Shown: positions 42,202 to 52,591, counted from the stretch's first letter. The stretch is 64,000 nt of DNA from Salinivirga cyanobacteriivorans (GCF_001443605.1 NZ_CP013118.1:186001-250000); one strand, 5' to 3'. Notes: a model not told the origin generated them from the sequence alone. Translations and numbers: made by a program.

Positions 42202-44784
42202 TTAGAGCTTATCTAATTGATTGTTAAGATATTCTTTAATCTGCTCACGCAACTTTACAACATTGTCCCAATACGATACTTTATAACGTAATCCCTTATT
42301 TTGATAACCACCTGTAACCGAAAGATATTCTAACTCTAAAAGATTGTTTAAATATCGGTGTGTAGCCGATTTACTAAGGTTTAGACTATGCCGGATTTCC
42401 CGTTGCATGAATTCATAGTTTTGCGGGTTTTCTTTTGCCAAAATGTAAGCTTTCAGCTGCTCAAAGAACTGCCGCAATGAGCCGTCCAACTCGTCCACTT
42501 TCAAAAAAATACTGTCGAACATGATCTCTACGGCTGTTTTCAGGTCTTCGGGTTCGGTGATAATTCTGCCCCGGTCATCTCGCTTGCGCTGGTATTGGTG
42601 GATTAAGGTCACTTGTTTTACAAAACTCAAAAACAGTTCGTGTAAACGCCTTATTTTATGGGCTTGCGGTGGTAGTTTTATCTTGTCGGCATAGGGGTTG
42701 ATTACTTTCAGCGGCTTTAACATGCGGATGCTGTTTTGCAAAAATTCCTTTGCTTCAACTTCCAGCTTTTTTTCTATCGTTCCGCTGGCGGTTTTGCTTT
42801 GGTAGTTCATGATCTTTTGGGTTTGCTCGCTGCTTTCATCAACGGCCACAATAAACATACGGCTCATGTTGTCTTCATAAATTTGTCCGTGCGTGGTGGC
42901 GCATATCGAAGCCATCGGGCCGCGAACAATACGCTGTGCGCTGCGGATGTTGCCGTTCTCGTCCTTTTGACTGGTAGAGCTGCTGAGCTGTTCGTTGCTG
43001 ATCAGCTCGCGCCAGGCAAACAAGGCTTCTTCTTTCAGCCCGTCGATGTCTTCCAAACAAACCAGTTTCCCTTGAAAATAATATTCATCGTAGTTGTAAA
43101 AACTGTTTTCCGTAACACGGGTAAATTTCACTACTCGTTCATCGGGCATTAAAGCGGCTATTTTGCTCAAAAGGTGCGTTTTTCCGCTGCCCGAACTGCC
43201 TTGTATTAAAGCATGCAGGGTTTCCGGCATTTTGTGGCTGGTGGCTATCACAAACAAAAACAAACGGTTATTTTCTTCGCCTACGATGCCGCTTTGGCCG
43301 ATCAATTCGTTTAGGTTTTCGATTAGGTTTTGTTTTTTCAGAAACGCTTTGCATTTGGCTTGTTCCGGTATGCTTAAAGCTTTGTCGGAGTTACTTTCTT
43401 CGGTGGTTTGTTGCAGTTGATTATCTCTGTATTCTTCCAGTAAATCGGTTAGTTCTGATAAGTCGTTTTCTACCAGATCGCTACGCAGATCCAGTTTCTC
43501 GCTTGCTTCCCTGGCTTCTTTCCGGGTTTGCTTTTCTTCGTACAGGTCTAAGCGGCAGCGGTATTTTATTCCCGTTTCCGGGTGCTGCACGTCTAAGCTT
43601 ACCAGCATACGGTCGAAGGTTTTCGGCAGGCTGCCTTTGATGATGTATCTTGCTGTTTGCGTGGTAAAAATTATTTTATTTGGGATATTGGTTTTTAATG
43701 GAGACGCAATGCATTGCGTCTGCACATTGGTAGTGGCGGCTTTCTTTGGAGACGCATGGCAATGCGTCTGTACGTCGTTGATAGCTGTTTTTGGTGGCGT
43801 ATGATAATGCGTCTGTACGACAGGCTGTCGTTCTTCGATTAATTGCAGTATTGCTTCCTTGCCGTAGTTTACAAAGAGGCTGTTGATGTCTTCGCCGTCG
43901 GGCGTTGGTACTGTTGAGACAAGGCATGCCTTGTCTTTAATCAGTTCTTCGCTGTATTTCCTTGCCGCTTCTTTTCCGGCTTGGTCGCCATCAAAAAAGA
44001 AGATTATTTCCTCCAGATTGGATAATTGGCTTATGGCTGCTTTGTGTTCGGCGGTTAGGCCGTTGGTGCCGTAAGCGGCTAAAATTGAATATTGATTATT
44101 TTCTATTGATAATTGAAGTGTGGCTGCATCTATGATGGCCTCGGTGATTATCAGGGTTTCAGTGTGTTTGTCAGGGTAGTGTGGATAAAGTCCTTTCCGG
44201 TTTTCGGTGTAGTAGTGTTTGCCATATTCTGCGTTATGGCCGTTGCTTTCAGTGATTCTTCTGCCATACAGGCTTACGATGTTTCCGTTTTTGTCCTTCA
44301 ATGGAAAGGTGATGCACTGTTTGAGTTTTTTCCAGTTTACTCCTGAGTTATAGCCAACTTCTTGTAATTCTTCTAAGCAGCGGTTTCTCAAATATTCTTG
44401 TGCTTTGGGGCTGCGTGGGAGGCCTTCTTTTTGCCTGTTAAATAGTTCGGCAAAGTTTTCGGCCTCCGCAGCCCGCTTGGATGCAATCCCCATTACATCG
44501 GTGTTTTGGGTATTTTTTGTTGCGTTGCCATTGGCCAGTTCTGTGGCCTTTTTCAACGCTGTGTGCTTATCGCAATTTTCTTTGTCCTGGATAAACTGTA
44601 TTACATCGCCGGTTTTACCACAGCCAAAGCAGTTGTAAGTGTTAGTGTCTGTATAAATCTTGCAGCTGGGCTTGTCGTCCTTGTGGAACGGGCATATAAT
44701 ATGATCATTCTTATTCATTTTAATGCCATAATGCGCCAAAACACCCGCTATGGGCAGCCGTTTTTTGATGTCGGGGATTTGCAT
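42202..44784 (-). CDS. Primase-helicase (unit 5)
   Basis: 860 aa; N- and C-terminal parts as in unit 4, but residues about 230-480 resemble units 1 and 6 (AATLQLSIENNQYSILAAYG). The linker holds three dyads in tandem, 43701-43720, 43749-43768 and about 43796-43813 (types GAGACGCAATGCATTGCGTC and GAGACGCATGGCAATGCGTC), coding VQTHCHASP and VQTQCIASP, plus GAGACAAGGCATGCCTTGTC at 43916-43935 in the Toprim part. CHC2, FFFDGDQAG and GSSGSGKTH are intact. Confidence 0.85.
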   Translation of the reverse strand: MQIPDIKKRLPIAGVLAHYGIKMNKNDHIICPFHKDDKPSCKIYTDTNTYNCFGCGKTGDVIQFIQDKENCDKHTALKKATELANGNATKNTQNTDVMGIASKRAAEAENFAELFNRQKEGLPRSPKAQEYLRNRCLEELQEVGYNSGVNWKKLKQCITFPLKDKNGNIVSLYGRRITESNGHNAEYGKHYYTENRKGLYPHYPDKHTETLIITEAIIDAATLQLSIENNQYSILAAYGTNGLTAEHKAAISQLSNLEEIIFFFDGDQAGKEAARKYSEELIKDKACLVSTVPTPDGEDINSLFVNYGKEAILQLIEERQPVVQTHYHTPPKTAINDVQTHCHASPKKAATTNVQTQCIASPLKTNIPNKIIFTTQTARYIIKGSLPKTFDRMLVSLDVQHPETGIKYRCRLDLYEEKQTRKEAREASEKLDLRSDLVENDLSELTDLLEEYRDNQLQQTTEESNSDKALSIPEQAKCKAFLKKQNLIENLNELIGQSGIVGEENNRLFLFVIATSHKMPETLHALIQGSSGSGKTHLLSKIAALMPDERVVKFTRVTENSFYNYDEYYFQGKLVCLEDIDGLKEEALFAWRELISNEQLSSSTSQKDENGNIRSAQRIVRGPMASICATTHGQIYEDNMSRMFIVAVDESSEQTQKIMNYQSKTASGTIEKKLEVEAKEFLQNSIRMLKPLKVINPYADKIKLPPQAHKIRRLHELFLSFVKQVTLIHQYQRKRDDRGRIITEPEDLKTAVEIMFDSIFLKVDELDGSLRQFFEQLKAYILAKENPQNYEFMQREIRHSLNLSKSATHRYLNNLLELEYLSVTGGYQNKGLRYKVSYWDNVVKLREQIKEYLNNQLDKL

Positions 44785-44823
44785 GGGGAAAAAAGTTTAA
44801 AATTATTTATTTGATAAACATGT

Positions 44824-44900
44824 GATACAAAAGTATCTTTCTTTTTCCAAACTACAAAATAAAACCTGTTTCTTTAGGTAAATTAATTTATCTAAATTTG
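44824..44900. promoter_or_regulatory. Operator dyads and promoter of the unit 5 regulator
   Basis: Same as unit 4: dyads at 44824-44837 and 44876-44893, TAAATTTG at 44893-44900. Confidence 0.6.
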
Positions 44901-44936
44901 CGGAATTAACACTAAATCAAGACTCTTTAGATACAT

Positions 44937-45278
44937 ATGTTAAACATAGGAGAACGTATTATACAGCTCAGGAAGGCTAAAAACTGGTCTCAAGATGAAC
45001 TAGCGAAGCATGTTAATGCTTCCCGTATCATGATTGGCAAGTATGAGCGTGGTGATAACGCACCATCTGTTGAAGTGCTTTTGAAGCTGGCTAAAGCTTT
45101 CGGGGTAAGTCTTGATTATTTGGTAGGTGAAGGCGTTAACGCTGCTTTTGATAAAGAGATGATTAACAGACTGGAAAATGTAGAAAACCTACCACAAGAA
45201 GAAAAGGAAAGGATTTTTCATTTCATTGACCTCATTATTAGAGATCATAAAGCTGGACAAGCATACGCAAATAAATAA
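44937..45278 (+). CDS. XRE-family regulator (unit 5)
   Basis: 113 aa, identical to the unit 4 regulator. Followed by the hairpin, the boundary motif and then cargo genes read in the same direction. Confidence 0.85.
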   Translation: MLNIGERIIQLRKAKNWSQDELAKHVNASRIMIGKYERGDNAPSVEVLLKLAKAFGVSLDYLVGEGVNAAFDKEMINRLENVENLPQEEKERIFHFIDLIIRDHKAGQAYANK

Positions 45279-45296
45279 ACTTTGAACCGTTTACAT

Positions 45297-45326
45297 ACAT
45301 GGTCCAAGCGGACGCTTGAACCATGT
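45297..45326. terminator. Hairpin after the unit 5 regulator
   Basis: Same 14-bp stem as 36250-36279, followed by AGTATTTAAAT. Confidence 0.45.
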
Positions 45327-45346
45327 AGTATTTAAATTCTTACAAC

Positions 45347-45362
45347 CTTGGACTAGTTGGGG
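45347..45362. repeat. Tip-cassette boundary motif (unit 5)
   Basis: CTTGGACTAGTTGGGG, followed by unit 5-specific DNA: the HipA-like and DUF3037 genes, then the immunity gene. The cargo is therefore on the tip-cassette side of the boundary. Confidence 0.6.
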
Positions 45363-46088
45363 GGTTTAACAAAAAATGTTTGATTTAAGCAAAGACATTT
45401 CAATATTTGGTTTTATATTTATAAAAAGCTTAACTTAACCCCTTTATGATTGAAAAACTGAAATATTTAGAAGCAATAAGTTTCATTAAAGAAATGAGGA
45501 CTGATGGACATAGTCCTATTTTGGTTTTAACAAATGATTTTAATGCATATTACATTAAGCACACTAAAGGACATGAGCCTGCTACATATCTGATTAATGA
45601 GTTTCTATGCCACTATATGCTTAAAATTTGGGGTATACGCTCTCCTGAAATATCAGCAGTAAAAGTTGATAAAAACATATTGCCTGAAACATTGTCTCAC
45701 TATCATAAGCTTTATTTCTACGACAATATAACATTTGGTTCAAAAAAAATGGAAAATGTTATTGAGATGAACGCTTTTAGCAAGATTGAAAATAAAGCGG
45801 ATTTTAATAAATATGATCATGGATATTTCGGACTAAGCTGACCCCGCCTCTGGGAGTCGAAATTCAGTGTTTTTAGTAATGAAAAAAACATGACATTCCG
45901 GCGGATGCTGACCCCTTATTTTATAAGTTGCTTTTGTTATCGTGTTTTTTTTCGCGCCGAAAATTTTCGATTTCGGAGCAAACTGACCCCTGTGGACAGG
46001 GCAATTTCAAATTTCGAAGCAAACTGACCCCCTTTTTTCTTGCAGCTTGAGTTATTTAGTGGCCTAGAAACCACTAAAACAGATAGGG

Positions 46089-47639
46089 ATGGCAGGAAAA
46101 ATTAAGCGTATGAGCCAAATTAAACAATTACTACGCCTGTATAAACAGGGCAAAAGAAAAAAAGCCATTGCCAGGATCCTGGTTATGAGCAAAAACACAG
46201 TTAAAAGCTATTTGTACAAAATAGAAGGTGGAAAATTCGATGTTGACGAGCTCTTAAAAATGGACGATCCACAGCTTGAAGCTACATTGTTTTCGGGCAA
46301 TCCTTCTTACAAAGATGAACGTTATGAACACTTAAAAAGCAAGTTGGATTATTACACCTCAGAACTAGACAAAACAGGCGTTACGCGTGGTTTGCTGTGG
46401 CGTGAGTACCAACAAACCACCAATAATACATATAGCTACACACAGTTCTGCCACCACCTGAACCAACACAACAAAAGCCGCAGGCCAAGCTTAAAACTTT
46501 ACCATAATGCCGGGGAAAAACTTTTTGTCGATTTTGCCGGAAAGACACTTTCTTATGTTGACAAAGAAACAGGCCAGGTCATCGAATGCCAGGTTTTTGT
46601 GGCCTGTTTGCCCTATTCTGATTATGCTTTTGCCATGGCCGTTCCCAGTCAAAAAATGGAAGATTTTATTTACGCAATGGTTTGTTGTTTGAAGTTTTTT
46701 GGGGGCGCTCCAAAGACGATCGTTACCGACAACTTAAAGTCGGCCATCACCAAAGCCAATAACTATGAACCTACCGTAAACCAAGCCATGGAGGACTTGG
46801 CTTGGCATTACGAGACGACCGTAACACCTACACGGCCAGCTAAACCTAAAGATAAAGCATTGGTCGAAAACCAGGTCAAATTGATATACAGCCGTGTATA
46901 CGCCCCGTTGCGGAATGAAACCTTTTTCGACCTTGCTTCGCTGAACAAGGCTATAATGAGGCAGGTTAAATTGCACAACCAGACCCGGATGCAACAAAAG
47001 AATTATTGTCGTGAAGAAAAGTTCCTTGCAGATGAAAAAACAAAACTCGCAGCATTGCCGGAAGAAGACTTTCAAATCAAATATTACAAAACATTAAAAG
47101 TCAATCCCAATAACCATGTGTACATCGGTTCAGACAAACACTACTATAGTGTACCTTACATGTATATCGGGCAAAAGGTCACAATAATTTACACACGGTC
47201 ATTGGTAAAAATATATAACGATAAAGGGGAAAAAATAGCTGTCCATACAAGAGATTTACGAGAAGGCAGGTATACAACCGACAGCGATCATTTATGCTCA
47301 CAGCACCAACACTATATTAGCCGAAGCCCCGAATATTATCTTGAAAAAGCACGGCGGCTGAGTTCAACACTTTATCGTTTAATCGACCTTACCTTTAAAC
47401 AAGATAGGTACCCCGAACATCTTTATAAAACGTGTGACGGCCTTTTGAGCCTATACCGTAAAACAGATCCCGGGTTGTTTCACCATGCTTGCGAAACGGC
47501 TATTTCGTTCGAGAAATATTCTTATATGTTTATCAAAAACATCATTGAAAAGAACCCCCATCAATACGATATAAAAAAGGAAATATCCAAACCGCTCCCC
47601 AAGCATGATAACACACGGGGTGCAAACTATTATCAATAA
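46089..47639 (+). CDS. istA: IS21-family transposase IstA
   Basis: 516 aa: N-terminal helix-turn-helix (RMSQIKQLLRLYKQGKRKKA), integrase core with Asp in LFVDFAGKTL, Asp in TIVTDNLKSA and Glu in DKALVENQVK, then a C-terminal beta domain with NNHVYIGSDKHYYSVPY. Full length for the family. 17 bases before istB. Confidence 0.93.
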   Translation: MAGKIKRMSQIKQLLRLYKQGKRKKAIARILVMSKNTVKSYLYKIEGGKFDVDELLKMDDPQLEATLFSGNPSYKDERYEHLKSKLDYYTSELDKTGVTRGLLWREYQQTTNNTYSYTQFCHHLNQHNKSRRPSLKLYHNAGEKLFVDFAGKTLSYVDKETGQVIECQVFVACLPYSDYAFAMAVPSQKMEDFIYAMVCCLKFFGGAPKTIVTDNLKSAITKANNYEPTVNQAMEDLAWHYETTVTPTRPAKPKDKALVENQVKLIYSRVYAPLRNETFFDLASLNKAIMRQVKLHNQTRMQQKNYCREEKFLADEKTKLAALPEEDFQIKYYKTLKVNPNNHVYIGSDKHYYSVPYMYIGQKVTIIYTRSLVKIYNDKGEKIAVHTRDLREGRYTTDSDHLCSQHQHYISRSPEYYLEKARRLSSTLYRLIDLTFKQDRYPEHLYKTCDGLLSLYRKTDPGLFHHACETAISFEKYSYMFIKNIIEKNPHQYDIKKEISKPLPKHDNTRGANYYQ

Positions 47640-47656
47640 ACCGAAAAATAAAAATT

Positions 47657-48376
47657 ATGGAAGAAATTAAATCTAAATTTACGCAACTGCGACTACACGG
47701 CATGCAGCAGACATGGCAGGCCATGACGGAAACCCGCAAACACCATGACCTCTCGCTGAGCGAAGGTCTTGAGATGCTTTTGCAAGGGGAAGAGCAGTAC
47801 AGAACGAACAACCGCTTTGAAAGGTTGCGAAAAAATGCAAAATTTCGTTACAGGGCATCAATCGAAGAACTTACTTATGATAGTGCTCGTGGTCTCAATA
47901 AAAGTCAAATTACGAACCTTGCCACTGGCGAATATATAGAAAAAGGGGAGTCTGTTTTAGTGACCGGTGCTACCGGTTGCGGGAAAAGCTTTTTGGCTTC
48001 TGCCCTTGGTCATCATGCATGTAATCAAGGCTACAAGGTGGCATATTTTAACCTGCAGAAACTGTTGATCAAGACGAAAATGGCAAGAGCCGAAGGCACT
48101 ATTAACAAATTTTTCGATCAGCTTTCTAAAGCACATTTACTCATTCTTGACGACTTTGGATTGACCCATTTGGTCGCTCAACAACAAATGGACTTCATGG
48201 AAATAATTGAAGATCGACATGCTCGTCATGCCACTATAATAGCCAGTCAACTGCCTGTTGCAGGCTGGTATGACATTATTGGAGAAGCAACCATTGCCGA
48301 TGCTATTTTAGATCGGTTAGTCCACACATCACATCGTTTAGAATTAAAAGGAGAAAGTCTGAGAAAAAAACTGTAA
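47657..48376 (+). CDS. istB: IS21-family helper ATPase IstB
   Basis: 239 aa AAA+ ATPase of the DnaC/IstB type: Walker A GATGCGKS (about residue 103), Walker B LLILDDFGL, sensor region ATIIASQLP. It regulates target choice by IstA. It appears intact. Confidence 0.93.
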   Translation: MEEIKSKFTQLRLHGMQQTWQAMTETRKHHDLSLSEGLEMLLQGEEQYRTNNRFERLRKNAKFRYRASIEELTYDSARGLNKSQITNLATGEYIEKGESVLVTGATGCGKSFLASALGHHACNQGYKVAYFNLQKLLIKTKMARAEGTINKFFDQLSKAHLLILDDFGLTHLVAQQQMDFMEIIEDRHARHATIIASQLPVAGWYDIIGEATIADAILDRLVHTSHRLELKGESLRKKL

Positions 48377-48906
48377 ATTTGTCATAAAATCTGTTCTTTG
48401 ACCTAATGCTGCAAGGGGGGTCAATATGACCGAAATGGGGGGCAGTATCACCGAAATATCCATCAACCACAAGATTTAATAAAACTATGTTTGTTTGATA
48501 TATGGGTAGAAAATGACGATCGCAAGCCAACAAACCCAAACGTATTATTTGATGTTTCAGGCGATAAAATTGGAATTGTTGCTATTGATAATGCATTCAC
48601 ATTTACTTCTCAAAATTACGATAGTCTTTATGTTAAAGGAGTTACGCAATCAATAAATGATAACCTTTTATATACAGAATTCGTAAAGAAAATATACCAT
48701 TACATCAAAAATGAAAATGGTTGGATAGACTACATTAAAGAATATTTTTACATTTGTATTCAGAACTGCAAAGAAAACTTCAATGAAATAATTGAAAACA
48801 TACCCACATCATTGGGCTTAACCGACGAACTGAAGGAACATTTATACAACTTCCTTTTTAATGATAATAGAAATCAAATTGTTTTACAAGACTTTTATTC
48901 CAGATT

Positions 48907-49776
48907 ATGAAAACTTATTACAGCATAATTAAAGTTGTCCCCAATAGCTTGGTTGGTGATGCTATTGGTATTGGTTTGATTGTATCTGATGATGATAGTT
49001 TCTTTGTAAGATTTTCAGATGTAAAGATTAAAATTGCAAAATCATTATTAGGAGAGAAGAAAAAGTTTCTTGATTTTTTTATTTCTAAAATTGAAAAAAC
49101 CATATCCAATATCCACGATCAAAGGCTGGATGGTGAAATGGCTTTATTCCATTTTCCAAGTAAGATTAATTCACACTACTTATCATATTAGAGTAAATAC
49201 AACAACAATATTATTCAATATGGAGAACCCAGATATGTGAAGGAAAAAAATAATGAAGCTACATTTAACGCTCTTTTTTCATTGCTGGTTGATAGCGAAG
49301 TATTACAAAAAGAAAAGCATATTAAACCTGATCCAAAGGCTCAAACAAACGAAATTATAAACAAGAAACTGATTGAAAGAGTTAAGGATAAAGTACATAC
49401 AAACATTAGATTTACCGATAAAGTAATACCTAGCCTATATTTTAATTATGAAATGGAGTGCATCGGTTTAAATGGCGTTTTTACCGGGGCTAAATCAATA
49501 AACTTTAATCAGACTGAACAGACGATTCAAAAAGAGGTTAGTCATTATTATGCATTATCTACCATGCTTGAAAACCAGCATGGGAAATATGGAAAGCAAA
49601 ATAACTTCTACTTAATATCCGATGAACCTGATGGAATTGGCACCAAAGAACACCAATTTTGGGTAAAACTGAAAAAAGGAAAAAAATTCAAACTCATACA
49701 CAGTGAAGAGGCTGATATTGTTGCTCAAAAAATAGAAGAAACAAATGCGCGCACGTTTCTTAAAATTGAATTGTAA
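48907..49776 (+). pseudogene. DUF3037 gene with an in-frame TAG stop
   Basis: One continuous 290-codon frame broken by a single TAG at 49189-49191 (HYLSY-stop-SKYNNNIIQYGEPRYVKEKN). The N-terminal part (MKTYYSIIKVVPNSLVGDAI, IGLIVSDDDSFFVRFSD) is the DUF3037 signature; the part after the stop shows coding continuity to 49776. It overlaps the HipA-like gene end by 4 bases, the usual two-gene arrangement. A single-base change could restore it; unless the stop is suppressed the product is truncated to 94 residues. Confidence 0.75.
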
Positions 49777-49859
49777 TATTAATTGCAAAGCACAAGCGGA
49801 TGCGCTAGTTAGCGTGGGATATGTTCAGCAAAACAAAAACATAGCGATCAAACTCATCT

Positions 49860-50660
49860 CTAAAAATCATTAATTTTATCCCATTCATACCCTTCTCTTT
49901 CTTTGAAAAAGGATTTATTCTTATCTTCTATTCGAATTCTTCTCTTATTCATTAAAGCAGAAAGATCAGGATTATTAATCCTTTTTTGTAAACACTCCCA
50001 CTTACGCTTTTGCAAATAATATGGAACTTTAAATGTTGAAACTATTTCCATATTTGACATATAAGTTGAAATTAATTCAATATCAGTATCAACTCTATTT
50101 TTAAGTAAATATTCAATATAAGAGGAACCTGATACTTGAATAAAAAACCAAAAATTATTTTGTCCCTTTATTTCATTGTTTTTTAATAATAAAGAGAGCT
50201 CATCAAGAGTGTATCCTCTATTCAATAATTTTGAAGTTTCTGTAATTAAAAAATCTTTTGTTGAAGATTGATTATTATAGTTTTTTAAAGATTTTATGAA
50301 AAACTCAGCTTGAAGTGAAATAATTCCTTTAAAATCAGATCCCCAGACATGTGTTTTGGATGTGTCTAAATTATATTTTTCTAAAACAAATGATAAAGAA
50401 TCAATATAATTAATCCAATCTTGTTTATGAATATTTTTAGATTTCAATAAATCGATTAATTCAGGAATTGAATGAGAATATTCAAATAAATTTAAATTGC
50501 CTATATTTTGTTTTATTGAATACTTAATTTCATCACTTCCTTTTTCAAATAATCCTAGCTGAAAGCATTCACGTGAAAGTCCTTTTACAAAACTATTTTG
50601 TGAAAAAAGAAAATTAAAGGAGCCTAAAACAATAATGAATACTATTAATATCTTGTTCAT
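49860..50660 (-). CDS. Exported immunity protein for a DUF5675-like tip (unit 5)
   Basis: 266 aa with a signal peptide (MNKILIVFIIVLGSFNFLFS). Homologous to 10216-11040 throughout (GLFEKGSDEIKYSIKQNIGN, FKGIISLQAEFFIKSL, NNFWFFIQVSGSSYIEYL). Starts two bases after the toxin-tip stop. Divergence between the two immunity proteins parallels that of their tips. Confidence 0.65.
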   Translation of the reverse strand: MNKILIVFIIVLGSFNFLFSQNSFVKGLSRECFQLGLFEKGSDEIKYSIKQNIGNLNLFEYSHSIPELIDLLKSKNIHKQDWINYIDSLSFVLEKYNLDTSKTHVWGSDFKGIISLQAEFFIKSLKNYNNQSSTKDFLITETSKLLNRGYTLDELSLLLKNNEIKGQNNFWFFIQVSGSSYIEYLLKNRVDTDIELISTYMSNMEIVSTFKVPYYLQKRKWECLQKRINNPDLSALMNKRRIRIEDKNKSFFKEREGYEWDKINDF

Positions 50661-50662
50661 AA

Positions 50663-51556
50663 TTATCGATTTATGTCAATATACATTTTAATTGTTTTAC
50701 CAACTTGTTCAGCAAATTGCTTTTTTTGTTCAATGTAATTATTTATTTCAGTTAGCGTTTCAAGTGAAGTACCATTTGATTTATAAACTGTTAATGTAAC
50801 CAAATCACCATTAATATCAAAATCAACTTCTTCTGAAGAATAGTTTGTTCCAACCGGCAACAAACATCCTTCTGAGTCTAAATAGTCTGTACCTAAATGG
50901 ATTAATATTCCATTTCTTGTTCCTGATTTTTCAGGAGTTGTAATTAATCTAAATTCATTAGCACAATTACTTCTTCCCGTTTCACAAGGATCTTCAATAA
51001 ACTCATACTCATTTTCAGGAATTCTTTTTAATTTACCCTGCTGCCATTGTTCCTCTTCTGGAATTCCATCTCGTTCAATAAAACAACCTACAACTTGTCC
51101 ATTATCAATATTAAAACTACTAATAGTATTGACTTCATTATCCGATATCAAGGTTGTAATAATATTAATCTCAATAATAGAATCTTCAAATAAATAATCT
51201 TTGAGTAATTCAACATTTTCCGAATCTACATCTATATGCAAGACATGATGCCCCCCAGTTCCTATACCTTCAAAATGCAAAGAAGTAAAATCTCCATCTT
51301 GTTGATAAATATGATCCTCTGGTTCTTGCATGTATAACCCCGGGTTTAACTTAACCTCTTGATTGCGAGGGTAAAATTCAACTTGAATCTGAATTGGATC
51401 TGCATCTCCAAGCTGTACTGATGAATGGTAAAGAATTGCAGTGCTATAATTATAGCTTACCTGACTACTCCCATTAGCATAGGCATTCTTTAACGTATCC
51501 AATATTGCTAAAATTTTAGATTTATTTATAATTACACCACTCTCCCCCTCTTCCAC
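50663..51556 (-). CDS. Orphan toxin tip, DUF5675-like (unit 5, no start codon)
   Basis: 297 codons after the core, homologous to 11040-11960. Conserved: ILYHSSVQLGDADPIQVQVE-like strand, DHIYQQDGDFTSLHFEG, SSFNIDNGQVVGCFIERDG, and the C-terminal NEFRLITTPEKSGTRNGILI then HLGTDYLDSEGCLLPVG with the conserved His and Cys. Upstream frame closes at a TGA about 30 bases beyond the 19-mer with no ATG. Confidence 0.65.
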   Translation of the reverse strand: MEEGESGVIINKSKILAILDTLKNAYANGSSQVSYNYSTAILYHSSVQLGDADPIQIQVEFYPRNQEVKLNPGLYMQEPEDHIYQQDGDFTSLHFEGIGTGGHHVLHIDVDSENVELLKDYLFEDSIIEINIITTLISDNEVNTISSFNIDNGQVVGCFIERDGIPEEEQWQQGKLKRIPENEYEFIEDPCETGRSNCANEFRLITTPEKSGTRNGILIHLGTDYLDSEGCLLPVGTNYSSEEVDFDINGDLVTLTVYKSNGTSLETLTEINNYIEQKKQFAEQVGKTIKMYIDINR

Positions 51557-51617
51557 ATCCTCAAAGATATGCCAACCTCCTTCGGGGTTGTGGATCAGGT
51601 CCCATTGGTATTTCCAA
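51552..51617 (-). repeat. Toxin-tip junction core, copy 6
   Basis: 19-mer at 51599-51617, followed upstream by CCAAGTGAACGGAAAAATTG, the flank variant also seen at copy 7. Confidence 0.8.
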
Positions 51618-52591
51618 GTGAACGGAAAAATTGAATATCAATGATGCTTTTATACAGGCTTTTATCAAAGAACATCGTGCTATAAACACACTTTCAAATA
51701 TATAAAAATCGGCCATACTTTTTCTTTCAATTGAAAACTTCAATTGAAGAAAAAAAGACCACAGGTTATTTTTTAAAAGAAAAACAAAAAAAAGAAAGCC
51801 ATACCACAAGGTAAGGCGGAAAGGGCTGTCAAGGCTGACGGCAAAAGAGTTTTACCATAAAAATCAAACTATTAAAACTGTTTTGCCGGAACTTGTCTTG
51901 GCCTTTACTGCCCTTGAAGCCGGCTTAAATTGGGCTTCCTTTTTTTGCTTTCCGGAAGTCAAAACTGCGTTGTTTCAAGTTTCTAACCTGCTGAACAATG
52001 GTAACTTGTGCGTAAGGAAAAACAGCCTTGAGCAAGCGCAGGGAAAGCGGATGCAATGAGTGAAGTGAGGAACGAACGAAACGGGTTGCAGACGCTGTGC
52101 AGCGATAGCGAGCCGCCTGCGAGTAGAGCAAGGGTGGCGCAAAAGAAAGCCTGACGAAGGAAGGCGGTTTGTGCCATACGAAGGGCAATAAAACAAACGG
52201 AGTTACCATTAAAAATCAATCAATTTAACGAGGCTTGTTTTTTGCCCGTAGTAGGCGCCTACCTGCCGGAGGCAATTTAAAAAAGTCGCCGTTACCCGCA
52301 GCGACCAGCAGGCTCGCTTAACTCAGGCAGCGGTTGGCTGTGACTGCGATGTGGAGTTTACGGAACATGGCAGGCGCAGACAAAGGAGCTGCCAATGAGG
52401 AAGATTGAGGAACGCAAAAAACATGACAAGCTCGTATCCGCCAGCTGGCGGAGGAGACCCGCAGGGCGGAACAGCTTATTTTTATTCAATTGAAAATAAG
52501 AGTATCATAAAAATGTGCTGTGACGGCTTGGCCATGGCTTTTTGCTGACGAGTGATGACGAATACCGCTTTTCCTGCCTTGTGCGGTGGGA
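51618..52591. other. Conserved non-coding region of unit 6 (allele A)
   Basis: Allele A with local differences (AACAGCCTTGAGCAAGCGCAGGG at about 52020 in place of the AGTGCCTACAGCAAGCGGTGGG form). The terminal stem is ACCGC-TTTTCCTGCCTTGT-GCGGT. Palindromes GTAGGCGCCTAC and TCCGCCAGCTGGCGGA are retained. No gene seen. Confidence 0.55.

Larger units (their letters stand above)
45820..48462 (+). mobile_element. IS21-family insertion sequence
   Basis: Ends TGGATATTTCGG (45820-45831) and CCGAAATATCCA (48451-48462) are perfect 12-bp inverted repeats in TG...CA form. Several CTGACCCC or ATTGACCCCCC-like subterminal repeats lie inside both ends (45837, 45907, 45980, 46024; 48413-48442). Target duplication is short (TCA or ATCA), so the exact edge is uncertain by one base. 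Carries istA and istB. Confidence 0.85.
45446..48910 (+). pseudogene. HipA-like kinase gene interrupted by IS21
   Basis: The 5' part (45446-45819) encodes IEKLKYLEAISFIKEMRTDG through ENKADFNKYD. The 3' part (48463-48910) continues in frame H/Q-PQDLIKLCLFDIWVENDDRK, where the kinase-type D-x-W-x-x-N-x-D-R-x-x-N pattern appears as DIWVENDDRKPTNPN, then GIVAIDNAFTF with the metal-binding DNA... motif. Restored, the product would be about 270 aa, resembling the HipA-like kinase domain family that is usually paired with a DUF3037 protein. It is disrupted. It may once have been defence or stability cargo of the tip cassette. Confidence 0.75.
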
